Shown: positions 45,776 through 64,000, counted from the first letter of the stretch. The stretch is DNA of 64,000 bases from Psilocybe azurescens (GCA_023853785.1 JAJIRX010000033.1:1-64000); one strand, 5' to 3'. The notes: generated from the sequence alone by a model not told the origin. Translations and numbers: made by a program.

Positions 45776-46065
45776 CTAGAAAACGCAAAGAAACAAAATG
45801 CAGTCAGCGAACCACTCCCAAATAAACTGCAATCCCAATCCCAGCCCAATTCCACTCCACCCTATCGCGCGTCCCGACCCAGTCCAACCCCTCCAACCGC
45901 CTCGCCCTTCCAAAACCGCCCTCCCAAAAACCGTCATCCACCCTCTCCCAACCTAATCCACCCCCAGCCCTCGCATCCACCCTCTTTTCTCCAATCCATC
46001 CCTCCTTCTCCCCTCTTCCCTGGCACAGAACCCTCAAATCACACAAAAATCGGACATAGACTCAC
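45776..46065 (-). other. 5'-UTR intron of the uL23 gene
   Basis: A donor AAG/GTGAG at 46,065 and an acceptor TTTTCTAG ten bases before the ATG define an intron of 290 bp in the leader. A long leader intron is common in fungal ribosomal protein genes and usually raises expression. The promoter should lie just beyond about 46,100. Confidence 0.6.
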
Positions 46066-46109
46066 CTTGAAGCAGTTAGCCGGACGGTCTTCGTACGTTT
46101 CGTGGATAT

Positions 46110-48928
46110 CGATGGGGGCGATGGTGGCGATGTGATGTGACTGGATGTTCGGTCTCGTGATCTATTGTGTGACAATTGAATCACAAATTTTGTGAGCGGG
46201 ATAGGGGCGTGGGTAATAGTATATCTGCAGGCGTTGCGATGCGTTTCATTGTGATATTTGCGTCCATATGCAGTGCCACAGTACATACTCGTTTACTCTC
46301 ATCACCCTAGTAGTTGTAGATCCATCACTTTAACATCGAACTTGAAGGCTCCCCCAACCCACACTGCACAGCACATGCACAAGCACATACATACTCGTTT
46401 TCTCATCTGTCTCAATACTTATTTCCTACCCAGATCGAACACCCATTTACACTACTTATTATTGTCGACGACACATCATACTCAGTGCAGCAGGTACTCT
46501 ACTCGTAATCTATCCGTAAACCCATTAACCGCGGTAACCTCCCAAAATACCTACACACCTCTTCCACGACGCACCTCTTTCACGACTTGCACCATTCTAA
46601 AATGCCACGCCAAGTACTTGTCTCCCGTCTTGCGTCCACTTTCACTGGGTTCCGCAGTCAACGCGGCCGGTATGCCCACCCATCGCGTACTAATGCATTC
46701 CCTAACAACAGCACCTCTATAATAAACCCATTCCATGCATATCTCCGAATCGGACTCAAGGTAAGTAAGTACAAGTCAAGTACAACACCTCGCCAAAAAC
46801 AATACAAGGACACCGTAAAAACAAACAACAACCCTTCTTCTGAATGACACCTTCACGACTTGCACGACGTTCACGGGTTTTCTATTTCACTGTAAATACC
46901 AAGATCTGTTACTTACCCGCTTATGATAAGCATATAAATAAGCCCAAAATTCGAAGACCGCCGGGATTAAGAATACACAACACTCGCTCATTTCCCTTTC
47001 CCTAAGCCGCGTCGGCGCCATACGAACTCTATAACCATCATCAATAAACCACCTTTTCTTATTTTACCCCTCTTCTATCGAATGAATGAAGGTTCAAAAG
47101 GGCCGCCATAAAACGCACTTATCTCACAAAGTGGCACCTCGACATCTCGACTCATTTGTTACGTTACTAAATAAATCACAACCCGCCTTCTCTTTCACTC
47201 CATCTCCATGACACTTTACGCCATCTCGAGCGCCCAGCACACTTATCCAGCAAAACGGACTGGAGAGAGAGGTAACGTCGTCAGCCAACTATCTCATAAT
47301 AATTGACTTACATACAGACGCGCTATAAGTTATCCGGACTCAGCGCCGCACAAGGTCCCAATGCATGTAATTAACAAATTTAACAAACATACCCATATCC
47401 AGTCCAAATAAGCGCTCTATCTCACCCAAACCAGGGTCCAATCCTCATGGCGCGCCCTCGACTCGGAGTCTAGTCTGTGGTAAACTAGGTAAATTTAATC
47501 TGTAACCGCTACTATCAAGTATGTCCGCCGAATCCCAATTTACACTCAAGCCAATCGCTAGCCTCATAATGAGTATGTAGTATTAAGAATCTTCTCAACC
47601 CTGTACTAGTATACAGTAATCTCATCTAGTCTTGCTGTCACCACCACCCAAGGATCGACACCCGATTAGATTCCCTCTCAACAATCCGCGCATCATACTA
47701 ATCTTGCAGATACACCTACACCGACACATCTATGATACTCAAGCAGGATAAATAAAATAGATTTGTTCATCATCGAGCAGGATGGTCCTTAATGCTTCTC
47801 TCAAGTACTGTCTCGTACAGTAACTATCGTAACTATCATGTCCAAGTCTGAGGCAATAGCAGACAGATATCCTCCTATAAATAATCTCTTCTCCTCGCCT
47901 CGCTCTCGCTCAAACCCCAATCAAACACAGAAAATCAATCATCACAAGAAAGGCTCAGAAAGACGTCTGAGAGCATCACCTGAGCTCTGTCATCCAAATA
48001 AATAAAGTGGCCGCAACTCATTCAAGGTATCCGAGTCGGCAGGCTACGTTGATTCCTGAACGTTGAATCTCCACATCGATACCCGTCCATATCCTACTTT
48101 CTAGTAAGGTCAGAGCATTCAGAAAAGTAGATAACGTTTAAAACGAGCGACGAGCCACCGTGCGGAAGCTCCCATGAGCTAATTGTCAGTCCAGATACCG
48201 TATACGTGATAGATCATTGTGAGTCTTCACGGCTCGACATTTCTGTTGGTTGGGCGGCGGATTGATCTAGGACAAAAGCGCGGGGGTCGACTGAGATTAT
48301 GAAAAAGTACAAGGCGCATACACGTCACACCACTCCTTTCCACCCGAGCAACGAACGATATTGGGACAGTTCTCACGAGTCAACCAATCCTTTTTTCTGT
48401 CACATGTATCAGTCTAATCTAGAACGCATATGGAGCCTCCTGGATCATGATCAAACAATTACAGAGCCCCACTGTCCTTGCATAGCCTTGAATTTCGATG
48501 ATCAATCCCCCATCACGATTTCTCTCGTGGCTGTGTCCCATTCTACGCACGCTCAGCTCTAGCCGCTGGGCGCCTAAAATGTTCGACTTCGACCTCAGAT
48601 AGCAGACAGACAACTTGCCCTAAATCCCGCTAATCTAAATTTCATGGGATCTCAAGGAAGTATCTCTATCGCATTGTCAGCAAGAATTTGCCAGCTATTC
48701 GTGTGAAATGGCACTGTCTTCGATAATATCGCAATGTTCGAGAACATCCGTATGTGACAGGCGATCAAAGATGAGTACGACAGTACCTGGAATAGACATA
48801 CCATGAGGACTCCGCATGCCCGTGGTACTCGGAGGAAGCGTCGATGATATATAAACGATTCCCCACCGCTAGTATTCGATCTTCTTTCCAAACAGCACCC
48901 CTCAACATTGCGACAAACTTTTGATTTT
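46110..48928. other. Long intergenic region between divergent genes
   Basis: About 2.8 kb holding the uL23 promoter on the left and the TPR-CHAT promoter on the right. Small frames (such as 46,587-46,847 and 48,299-48,562) lack motifs or codon bias. No tRNA or repeat was found. Confidence 0.4.
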
Positions 48929-51900
48929 ATGGACAACACTGAATTACCAAGGTTAGTACGACATCGTGTATTAGCATTGAGACGAGACTTCTCACTGATA
49001 ATAAATAATAATGTGATCTATAGAGCACCAGAGAGGCGTGTGAGTGGTTTGCGGGAGGAGAGCACAATGATATTGGGCGGCGGCGATCGGGCATATGGGA
49101 GTGCGTAATACCGTCAAATAATAGAAGTCTATTAATGTTTCTTATTTATTCCTGTTACTTTGTAGGATCCATCTATGTCGATCTTTGCGAAAGACCAGAA
49201 TTTATACTCGCCGAAACTCTTGAGCTATCGGATGAGGATTCACAGAAACCGAAGTTTCTGCATTACATGGGCGAAACTTTTCTCGAACGCTTTGAATTCA
49301 CACAGGAAGAAAGCGACATCAACAACTCTGTCTTGGCTTATGAGTCGGCGGTCCAGCTCTTGACAACAGCTGACTTGGAATTTCCAGAATATCTTCATGA
49401 CTATGGAATATCTGTTTACAAACGATATACTTTTACAGGAGCAGTGGAAGATCTTGAAAAAGGGATATCATCTCTGCAGAGGGCAGTTCATCTCACTCCT
49501 GAGTATCATGCAGACCTGCCTATGTTGCTGAGCACCCTCAGTGGCTTGCTTCAAACACACTTTCAGGTCACAGGACATTTTGCCAACATTGATGAAGCAG
49601 TTTTATTACAGCAGAAGTGCATTCAGCTCACTCCTGAAGGCCATGCAAATATGCCTCGCTGGCTGAATAGCCTTGGAGCTTCGCTTCAATCACGTTTTCA
49701 TCACACTGGAAATCTTGATGACCTCTCGGAAGCAATTAAATTACAGCAGAAATGTATTCACCTCACACCTGAGGGTGGTGCATACCTATCTACCTTGCTG
49801 AACAACCTTGCAGTTGCACTTAATTCACGCTTTGAGCGCACAGGAGGTTTTGATGACATTTCAGAAGCAATTTTATTGAACCGGAAGTCCATTCAGCTCA
49901 TTCCTGATGGCCATTCAAGTCTACCCCTCTATTTGAACAACCTCGTAACCTCGCTCAGATTATGCTTTGAGCATACAGGAAATATTGCTGACCTCTCAGA
50001 AGCAATTTTATCACAGCAGAAATGCATTCAGCTCACGCCGGAGGGCCATGCAGGCCTGTCTGGCTGGTTGGTCAACCTCGGAAGTTTGTTCCAATTACGC
50101 TTTGCACACACAAAAATCTTGCTGACATTGCAGAAGCAATTTCATTGAAGCAGAAGGGCATTCAACTTGTATCTGGGATCCATGCAGATCTGCCTATCTT
50201 TCTGAACAGCCTCGGAATCTCACTTCAGTCACGCTTTGAACACACAAAAGATCTTGCTGACATCTCAGAAGCAATTTCATTACGGCGGAAGTGCATTCAG
50301 CTCACTCCTGAGGGCCATGCAAATCTGCCTTCTTTGCTGAACAACATTGGAATTGTACTCAATATACACTTTGAGTTCACAGGAGATCTTGCAGAGAACT
50401 CAGAAGCAATTTTATTACAGCAGAAAGGCATTCAGCTCACACCTGAGGGCAGTGCATACCTACCTGACTGGCTCAACAACCTCGGACTCACACTTCAATC
50501 ACGCTTTGAGCACACAGGAGATCTTGCTGATATCTCAGAAGCAATATTATTACAGCAGAAATGCATTCAACTCACTTCTGAAGGCCATGCAAACCTGGTT
50601 ATATATCTGAACAACCTTGGACTCATGTTTAGAACCTGCTTCAATCATTCAGCAGATGGAGCTGATGCACAAAATGCTATTTTACATTTTCGACTTTCTG
50701 CTTCATCTATCTTAGGCTTGCCTGCTATGAAATTATCAGCAGCTCAGAAATGGGCTCAATTGGCTCATAAAACAGATCAATCTCAAATATTGGAGGCATA
50801 TCAGACCATTATTCATCTTATTTCCCAAGTAGCTGGTCTAGAAAAAACAGTTCAAAACCGCTATGCCAACCTCATCAATATTTCTGAATTATCATCGTCA
50901 GCTGCTGCTGCTGCCATTGATCTAGGACGACATGATTTGGCTTTAGAATGGCTTGAACAAGGCCGTTGCCTTGTATGGAATCAGCTAAACGATCTTCGCA
51001 CTCCAATTGCTGGCCTTTATGAACATAATCCAACTTTGGCAAATGACATTGTCCGTGTTTCAGGGGCCTTGCAAAATGCAGCCTCTCGAACAGATTCCAC
51101 TGCATATATGGAGGGAACTAATATGGCAACAAAACCATCTTTGCAAGAACAGGCACATGCCCATATCAAACTGGCACAGGAATGGGAACAGCTACTTATC
51201 AAAGTTCGCACTATACCTCAGTTTGCAGACTTCCTCCGCCCCGCATCATGTTCCACTATACTCAAAAACATTCCTAATTCTGGACATGTCATTGTTGTCA
51301 ATGTCCATAAAGATCGCTCTGATGCAATTTTATTGACCTCCGGCACCAAAGAGCTTCTTCATATTGCTCTGCCAGAATTTTCCTATAATATGGCAGCTGC
51401 TCTTCGTCGTGACCTAAAAATACTTCTCCATAATTCTAGAATCTGTATCCGAGGAGATGAGGATGATGCTTCCCGTGGATCACGTAGCTATATGCAAGGT
51501 ATTGCTGATATTCTCCGGCAATTGTGGACCTCTGTGGTCAAGCCAATCCTCGATGGCCTGGGATATTTTGTAAGTACTTTTGGGCTTCATATATACTTAC
51601 TTGATAGCTTAAATTTCTAATAAAGGTACCTGCATCCAATCTACCACGTATTTGGTGGTGTGCCACTGGACCTTTGGCGTTTCTCCCAATACATGCAGCA
51701 GGAATTTATACAGCATCCAAATCTACTCCGGGCACTTACACCACTCTCCCTGATTTTGCCATATCATCCTACACTCCCACTGTTCGGTCCCTAGTCAAAA
51801 AAAAATCAAAATTTGCAAGAAATAAATCCAGAAAAAGTCGGACTGTTGATGGTAAGCCAGCCGGACACACCAGAGCTGCCTTGCATTCCGGGAACAATAT

Positions 51901-52470
51901 TGGAGGTTGGAACAATCAGGCAGCTGCTAACTGAGCACCAGATTCAATATCTAACCCTAGAAAGTGGTGATGCTGAGGTTGATCGAGTGAAAGAACAAAT
52001 GGATTCTTACAGCTGCATTCATTTTGCTTGTCATGCTTCCCAGAACACCACCATGCCCCTCCAAAGCGGATTTTTTCCTCTACAACGGACAGCTTGAGCT
52101 CTCTGAAATCATCAAGAAACAGATTGTGGGAGCAGATCTTGCCTTTCTATCTGCATGTCAAACATCTACCGGTGATGAGAAGCTTTCTGAAGAGGCTGTC
52201 CATTTGGCAGGAGGGATGCTGGCTGCTGGATACCGAGGGGTGGTTGCGACTATGTGGTCTATTAAGGATAGCTTCGGACCTAAGTTTGCGGAAGAGTTCT
52301 ATAAGAACCTCCTCAGCTACGAAGCGGACAAAAATATTGATTCGAAAAGTTTGAGTGCCGATGGCGCTGCACACGCGCTTCATTATTCCACGCTGCAGAT
52401 CAGAAAGACGCTTGACAATTCTGAGACATCGTTATTGACTTGGGTTCCGTATGTACATTTTGGTATCTAG
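48929..52470 (+). CDS. TPR-CHAT protein (ten TPRs plus caspase-like CHAT domain)
   Basis: A short first exon from ATG 48,929 joins, across an intron whose donor is uncertain (48,952 or about 48,968), to SIYVDLCERPEF at 49,169. Ten TPR units of about 45 residues follow (49,380-50,640), each with the pattern AxLPxxLNNLGxxLxxRFEHTGDLADISEAI. A helical linker comes next, then the CHAT domain from about 50,880. Intron 51,570-51,625 is GT-AG. CHAT proteases use a His-Cys pair; here they are in IHFACHA (about 52,020) and LSACQTS (about 52,150). The end is LTWVPYVHFGI. Frame breaks occur at runs A5 (50,112-50,116), A9 (51,797-51,805) and T6 (52,071-52,076). Substrate unknown. Fungal TPR-CHAT proteins are thought to be regulated proteases. 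Confidence 0.85.
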
Positions 52471-54032
52471 TTTTACTTAAAAGATCTCCACGTAATCCTA
52501 TACAAGTATCTATCACACTCAACATATCTGCCAGAAAACTGAAAGGGAGGTTATTAGCATCAGACATACGACTAGCCTCCCGTTTGAAGTGGTTGAGACA
52601 AAAGGGCATTTTCTATGAGAAGACGGTGGATTAGCTATACAAAGTTTGGATACATATGTACATCAGACTCTCTTGGGGTCTAAGTTCTATTAGATTCGTG
52701 ACTGATATAGGTACCTACCCCCCATAAAGTACGCATTCACGAAGTACGTACCAATAGGTAAGCTAAATTTTAAGACCTGTGAGTCCTTTAAATCACTTAG
52801 ACCTCTCACTCTGCATTCACGATATCAACGCCATTCTGATAGCCATCCCGCTGTATCATTCCTTCTTTTATTTAATATCTAACTTAACTCAAAGCTTTTC
52901 CTACACAGTACGCCTTCATCCATACGTCGCAAATCCCGAATCCCTCCCCAATTCATAAGGCTAAAAATGACCCCACCCCGGAGCCAAAAATACACCGCTC
53001 ATTTCATTTCAAGCTCCCCACTTCGAACTTCGAATTTCCCAGGAACTGAAGTGACTATCCATAGGAGGCCACAGCTACCTTGAAAGGCCCACCGTGGAGG
53101 GCTCCGATACATTCGCAGTCCATCACAATCACGATCGCGCTCAAACGAGACCGAGACTCGCCGCGTACTATCATGTAAACGGTAACATCCCCACTGAATT
53201 CCAGTCCAGCGCCCCGCACATCTCCACATATGCCAGAAATAGCATTTCTCAACGGCAACCCTCCCATCCGACACACCAAACACTAGCCAGCAATTTTGAT
53301 ACTACAATGCCCGTCTGGCACTACTGCATTCTTGCTCTTGCAAACCCCTATACCAGTCCATCACCTGATCCTCCCCTCCTTCCAGATCTGCCAGTGTTTC
53401 TTTCTTCTATGACCTGGACGAAGCAAGCAAAAAGTCAATGCATCTGCACCTGTCAAAGTGGATTAAAATTCAAAATTTACTACTTCCTGCCACTGCCACT
53501 GTCAGCCTGATTCAGTCCAGCTCCGTCTGTGCCACGGAAAGGTTCCAACATAGTTATTTTTACTTACAGAGTAATTATGACATGAACCTTCATCTTTTAC
53601 GTGTGTACTTTCAGAAGCAGGCTGCCCACTTCTTGATAGGGTTCTATCATATCAGATAGCATAGGATGCTACTCCACTAGGCGCTGCGCCGTGCATAGGT
53701 CGGAGCGGCTTGCTTCAGTCATGATATCCGCCGCGTCCAGTTGGGCATATATAAGATGTCAAGAAGAAAAGGTTTTTCGAGTGTTTTTGTCCGTCCCTCG
53801 TTCCACTCCTTTCTTTCCCTTTCCCATTCCACTTCGTTCGAATTTCGAAATCCCTTATTGTTATTACACTTCCGGGTGTAATTCACTTCACTTCTGCACA
53901 TTCACGGGCTCTCCTGCTCGTGCTCTCCTGCTCGTGATCGTCATTCAACCTACTGTCTCTTTCGTTCTGATTGACTCTGTAACATATATCAATCCTCAGT
54001 CATTTGTCGTCGACTCCTCGTACAAATCTGAC
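52471..54032. other. Intergenic region, no gene supported
   Basis: 1.5 kb without a recognisable domain; frames such as 53,094-53,510 and 53,691-54,122 look random. The right part is the promoter and leader of the next gene. Confidence 0.35.
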
Positions 54033-56291
54033 CATGCCTCAACATATTCCAGACGCATTACCCGACATATCCGACACGTACGCAAATACCCTGAGTCGCT
54101 GCATGCTAATATCTATTATTAACTCACCCCATAATCCTCCACAGAGTTCGGACAAATGTATGGCACATTTTATTGAATAATATCACGTGAACAATTAAAC
54201 CAAACCTAGACTGACCAATAATAAAATGGCAGTACGTTGGCTTCGCGAGCTTCGTTGTGCTCGTCTGGGACCACATTGACACGTTCGCGGACGAGGTCGA
54301 GTTGGTATGGAAAGGCAAACGCAAAGGCCTCTGTCAGTCATTATTTCTCTTCGTTTACTCGCCAGAAATATTTCTCATACTTTGAATTTAGTTGTATACC
54401 TCTTCCTCTTCGTACGTTCCCCCTCTATCTTCTCGTATCCGATGGAATTCATGTTGTATCCACCTCAATTTCATGCGCGTAGAACCGATATTTCACGCCC
54501 CTCGGATTCATCATTAATCTATTCGGTATGTAGCCTGACATGATGTGAACACCGAGTACCGAGCGTTCACCAATTACATCAAACCTTGCATGTACAAAAG
54601 CTTATTTATCACCGACATGGACTCCGGAGGTACGTCGTATACCCATTAATAACCCCCGAAATTGTATTGAAACTAAAATAAAATGCCACTCTACTCCTAC
54701 CCCCTATATCGCAGAGGTAGGTACATGCCAACCATCCAAAGACATGTTCTTTCTCACCAATCTCCCCCCACGTCCCACTCCAGATGTACCCGCTTCGTGC
54801 GCTACGAAGGTTGCACAGTCGCCATCGCGGTCGAGGTCGTCGGCCTAATGATGCTCCTGCGCATCCACGCACTCTACCCCCTCCAGAAGTGGATACCGCG
54901 TGGGCTCGCGGTACTACTGGGGGTGGAGACAGCGATGAACGCGTGGCTTATTAGTAGGGCTGAAGGTGGGTATTTCGTATTCATGTTGGTTGTTGTTTGT
55001 TGTTTGAGCGCTTACTTGAATATGGAAATCTACTTAGCTGTTATGCACAACCCGGATTCGGGGATACACGGTGTGTGGTTATTTCATAAGCCAAAATCCG
55101 GTCATCATCAACGCCGTCGCTGATAAACTGACTCCCCTTTTGACACCACAGCTTGCAGCATGGTCTTTGACCCATCAATGTACGCCCCTTCCCTTCTCTC
55201 TCACTCAGACTAACTCCATCTTCTCCCTCACCCACACCCTGCAGAAGCGCAGCTGCCTCATCCTCCGCCTGGCTCCCCCTCCTCTATGACACGATCATCT
55301 TCGGGCTCACGCTGTACCGCACAGTGCCCCCTATCCGGCGCGAAGAAGCGAGTTATATTATTAAGAGACTGCTTGAGGACGGGTTGCTTTATTATAGGTT
55401 CGTGTCATGCATTCATGTATTCATTTTTTATTCTTCAGCTGGGCATTGTGGATTGTTGTTGTGCGTACGCTAGCTGTCGGTCAGTCAACCGCAGGACGTT
55501 CGACAGAACGGAATGCTCTGAATGATCTCCTTTCCGTCTTTCTTATATCGCTAAACACTGATTTGGGATCCGGAACAGCGTGATATTCACAGTGACCTGC
55601 GTGTTAACCTTTATGATCGTCGCCGCTCCACCTGGTACAAAGAACATCGCTGCACAGTAAGTTTTAGCATTGATTTCTCTTCTTTTTCAAAGAACCTTAA
55701 TTATTTACAGAATGGAACAGCTGTAAGTCTCTTAAGCATTCACGTAGAGTAAAACTTAACATCCATCATCCATCTTTCTCTCCTTCTGATCCGATCCATC
55801 AACTGAAGAATTACCGTACGTCTGTCTTTACTCACCCCTATACATCCACTGCTTTCCTCACCCCCCCAAAAAAACAGGTCGCAATGATGTCCCGCATCAC
55901 CCTTAACCTCAAAAAAGCTGGCGAAGAAATGTCACACTCGGACGGAATCCTCAGTTCTACACCCAAATCCCTCCTCTTTGACCGCACTCGCAAACGCCGT
56001 CGCTCCTCGTACTTCTGGGAGAATCCCTCATTCGCAATTGCCTCTCTCCCCACCCCCGGATTTCCCGCCGCTGTGCTCAGCCACACCGACGCGATCAGCG
56101 GGCCCCGGAACGAGCTGGTATTCTCTCACCCGTTACCTGACACTCCTGCCACTATGGACTCTGTAAGAAATGGAAACGAATCGTATTTTAATGCCGAGGG
56201 AAGAGGTTCCCTGGAAAGACGACCAGCACCTGTACTAATACTAAACTCACGAGCAACACATAACATACCTCAGATCTATTTAATCGACTAG
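54033..56291 (+). CDS. DUF6533-type multi-pass membrane protein with micro-exons
   Basis: Exon peptides in order: MPQHIPDALPDISDT, VRTN, YVGFASFVVLVWDHIDTF plus ADEVELVWKGKRKGL, FVYLFLF, NRYFTPLGFIINLF, YLSPTWTPE, CTRFVRYEGCTVAIAVEVVG and LMMLLRIHALYPLQKWIP. The second half has AVMHNPDSGIH, ACSMVFDPS, LLYDTIIFGLTLYRTVPPI, SVIFTVTCVLTFMIVAAPPG, MEQL, IT and VAMMSRITLNLKK. The tail is Ser/Pro-rich and ends IYLID at 56,291. This is the order of basidiomycete DUF6533 proteins with about seven membrane helices; their role is unknown. Small exons are supported by the protein order: 20 nt (54,392-54,411), 12 nt (55,711-55,722) and 7 nt (55,809-55,815), perhaps also 13 nt near 54,143. The junction before CTRF is not resolved. 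Confidence 0.75.
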
Positions 56292-56967
56292 TATTTCCCG
56301 GTCCTTCAATTTACGAGCCTTAGCAACTTTGAATACCAAAGTCATGGCCCTCGAAAATGTTGATATCATGAGCAATGCATCACAGTTTGGTGGGAACCCA
56401 GAGATATTGACATGGTCCAGGATACCCGGTAACGTCGTTGCTATGGGAGGTCTGGTCTTTAGTTCTTGCCATCACCGTGGACAGTTGAATCGTAATTAGT
56501 GTACCCAGTACATATTTATGACAAGCAACAACCCACTGTCCCTATCTGTACCTTGGTATCTTGACCCTTTCTGCCACGGCAAGTGCTCTGCTGTATCCCT
56601 CTTTCAAGGCAATACAAAAGAAAGAAGGCCTTGTGCGACAGTTGTCCGCCTGGTTTATATACGTGGCAGTAAAGGTTATAATCCGAACTTCCAACACTTT
56701 CCATCTCAACGTAACTAGAAGTTAGGTCGCTCAACAATGATTAACCACGGCTCCCTCGCACCTTATCTATATGTTTGCCTTTTTAACTCTGGCTGTGACC
56801 GCCGGCATTCTGTTACTTTCGTCTACTAAATCAATCAAGAAAACAAAAGGCCTACTTCGCGAAAAGGCGAGTTCCCGCATTTAACAAGTCATTGATAATT
56901 CTAACCCATTGTCGTTTCGCCAATATCAGCTTCCCACAAATAGAAGGCACTTCACGGGGCGCCTTAC
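56292..56967. other. Intergenic, with a possible upstream exon
   Basis: An ATG at 56,772 opens a short hydrophobic frame (MFAFLTLAVTAGILLLSS) that could be a leader exon of the next fragment, but no splice joins it convincingly. Confidence 0.25.
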
Positions 56968-57447
56968 GTGACTGTCTGGGATGAGCTGCGGTCGCTTCTT
57001 GAGCAGCAAGGTTTCCGCCTGCGGACAACAGGCATCGGGACTCAACTTTGGGAGGATGATGACGACTTCCCACAGTGCATTAACTTCCTCTTGCTGACTC
57101 CACACAAGCATGGAAATATTTCTCTGGCAAGATGGAAGAATTTCAATACCGTTATGGTCGCCCTGGACCACGCTGCACGCATGAGCGGTGTACGAGACGT
57201 TGTTCTACGTGTCATCACATGCTCTGGCGAAGGTCACACACCTACGAGTATTAAAGCGGTTGTCGTCTCCCCGGATATCCTATTGAGCAACAATTATATA
57301 TTACCTATCCTATACGAGATTGCCTTTGAGGGCATTGTCATTCTAGCTGTCTCGAAACTTATCTTCTGTGTTTTCGATGTCGTTAATCCTGACCGACACA
57401 ACTCGGTTGAGGATATGCTACTCATGGTTCTCCAGATTTTGAGCTAG
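56968..57447 (+). pseudogene. Truncated kinase-like protein fragment
   Basis: The open frame of 159 codons begins VTVWDELRSLLEQQGFRL and contains RDVVLRVITCSGEGHT and LSNNYILPILYEIAFEGIV, ending EDMLLMVLQILS. This arrangement resembles the N-terminal lobe of a protein-kinase-like family in Agaricomycetes (a VxLRxI motif, then SNNxxLPxLxEI and VxDxLxMVLQxLE). The catalytic part (HRD, DFG) that should follow is absent; within 80 bp the sequence changes to CHAT-derived DNA. I treat it as a remnant. Confidence 0.4.
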
Positions 57448-57528
57448 ACCTTGTTCACCCGCGATTGACAGGAAGCTTATACTGAGCCAATTAGGCGGCG
57501 GCATACCTTCATCGAAATTTCATAGCTC

Positions 57529-57905
57529 GGCAGCTGCTAACTGAGCACCAGATTCAACATCTATGCTTAGAAAGTGGATATGCTGAGGTTGATCGAGTAA
57601 AAGAACAAATGGATGCTTACAGCTGCATTAATTTTTCCTTTCATGCTTACCAAAATACTGTCAAACCTCTCCAAAGTGGATTTCCCCTTTATAATGGCGG
57701 CTTGAGCTCTCAGAGATCATCAAGAAACATATTGTAGGAACAGATCTTGCCTTTTTATCTGCCTGTCAGACTTCCACAGGCGATGAGAAGCTTCTTGAAG
57801 ATGCTGTCCATTTGGCGGGAGGGATGTTGGCACCGGGATACCGAGGAATTGTAACAACTATATGGTCCATCGATGATAGCTGTGGGCCAAAACTCGCAGA
57901 AGAGA
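57529..57905 (+). pseudogene. Broken duplicate of the CHAT domain
   Basis: From GGCAGCTGCTAACTGAGCAC onward it follows 51,919-52,300 of the TPR-CHAT gene at high nucleotide identity, ending near GCAGAAGAG. Both LSACQTSTGDEK and HLAGGML are kept, while the His block reads NFSFHAY instead of HFACHA, and several shifts occur. It supports the reading LYNG at the T-run error of the main gene, because here the frame runs GFPLYNG. It is a relic of a second TPR-CHAT locus or a local duplication. Confidence 0.85.
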
Positions 57906-63830
<5,925 letters not shown>

Positions 63831-64000
63831 GCAATTTCTCAACTCCCATCCCGACTGGCCATTATTTTTATATCTGCTATCTTTTCTCCTTTGTACTGCA
63901 TTGCCTGCTCATTTGTGTACCGTTCTCTGTCATTTTCCACTTCACTGCGTCAGGGCCTCTTTCATTCCATTTTTTCCTATGGTAGATTACTAATGTGCCC
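63831..64000. other. SMC3 3' region
   Basis: AT- and pyrimidine-rich sequence after the stop, probably 3' UTR. No further gene starts before the window ends. Confidence 0.4.

Noticed and set aside
46587..46847. An 86-codon frame upstream of uL23
   Set aside because: There is no motif, no codon bias and no splice support; it lies in a promoter-containing intergenic region.
52999..53510. Overlapping frames on both strands between the CHAT and DUF6533 genes
   Set aside because: Neither strand shows domains or plausible exons; both are likely chance openings.

Overview
The window is chromosomal DNA of a filamentous basidiomycete, most likely an Agaricomycete. The evidence is many short GT-AG introns (about 50-70 nt) in the host genes, a conserved cohesin gene (SMC3) and ribosomal protein uL23, a DUF6533-type membrane protein, a TPR-CHAT protein, and Tnp2, Helitron, chromovirus and Tad-like LINE relics typical of mushroom-forming fungi.

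Layout. Bases 1 to about 40,000 are a transposon graveyard with almost no host coding sequence; the rest is a normal gene-bearing arm. The backbone of the TE half is one dead Helitron, readable from about 14,640 to its stop at 38,393. It has lost the HUH part of its Rep domain and is split by three insertions: (i) a 2.5-kb Mutator-like non-autonomous element (16,525-19,027; 9-bp target duplication CATGTAATT); (ii) a 6.3-kb Ty3/gypsy chromovirus (19,935-26,246; duplication GATAT; nearly identical LTRs, so young); (iii) a 1.77-kb LTR-like repeat (27,149-38,231) that itself received a 9.3-kb Tad-like LINE (28,137-37,434; 21-A tail, 15-bp duplication). Upstream lie two more copies of the LTR-like repeat (one with a 410-bp solo LTR inside it), a decayed CACTA/Tnp2 transposase, a decayed Agaricomycete repeat-family gene, a tandem hairpin repeat, and the end of a second Mutator-like element at the left edge. 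Both Mutator-like copies carry a tRNA-like unit with A box, B box and T8 terminator.

Host genes, left to right: a signalling-mucin gene resembling MSB2 (minus), ribosomal protein uL23/L25 (minus, complete, five coding exons plus a 5'-UTR intron), a TPR-CHAT protein (plus) with ten near-homogenised TPRs, a DUF6533 membrane protein (plus) with several micro-exons, a kinase-like remnant next to a second, broken CHAT fragment, and the complete cohesin gene SMC3 (plus, 17 coding exons). The genes do not form one pathway. The TPR-CHAT gene and the extra CHAT fragment are the best candidates for a recognition or immunity-type function.

Quality warning. Several host genes, including essential SMC3, carry single-base frameshifts in or near homopolymers. 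I read most of these as sequence errors rather than gene death. Exon boundaries were derived by eye from splice signals and protein similarity remembered from the families, without database searches.
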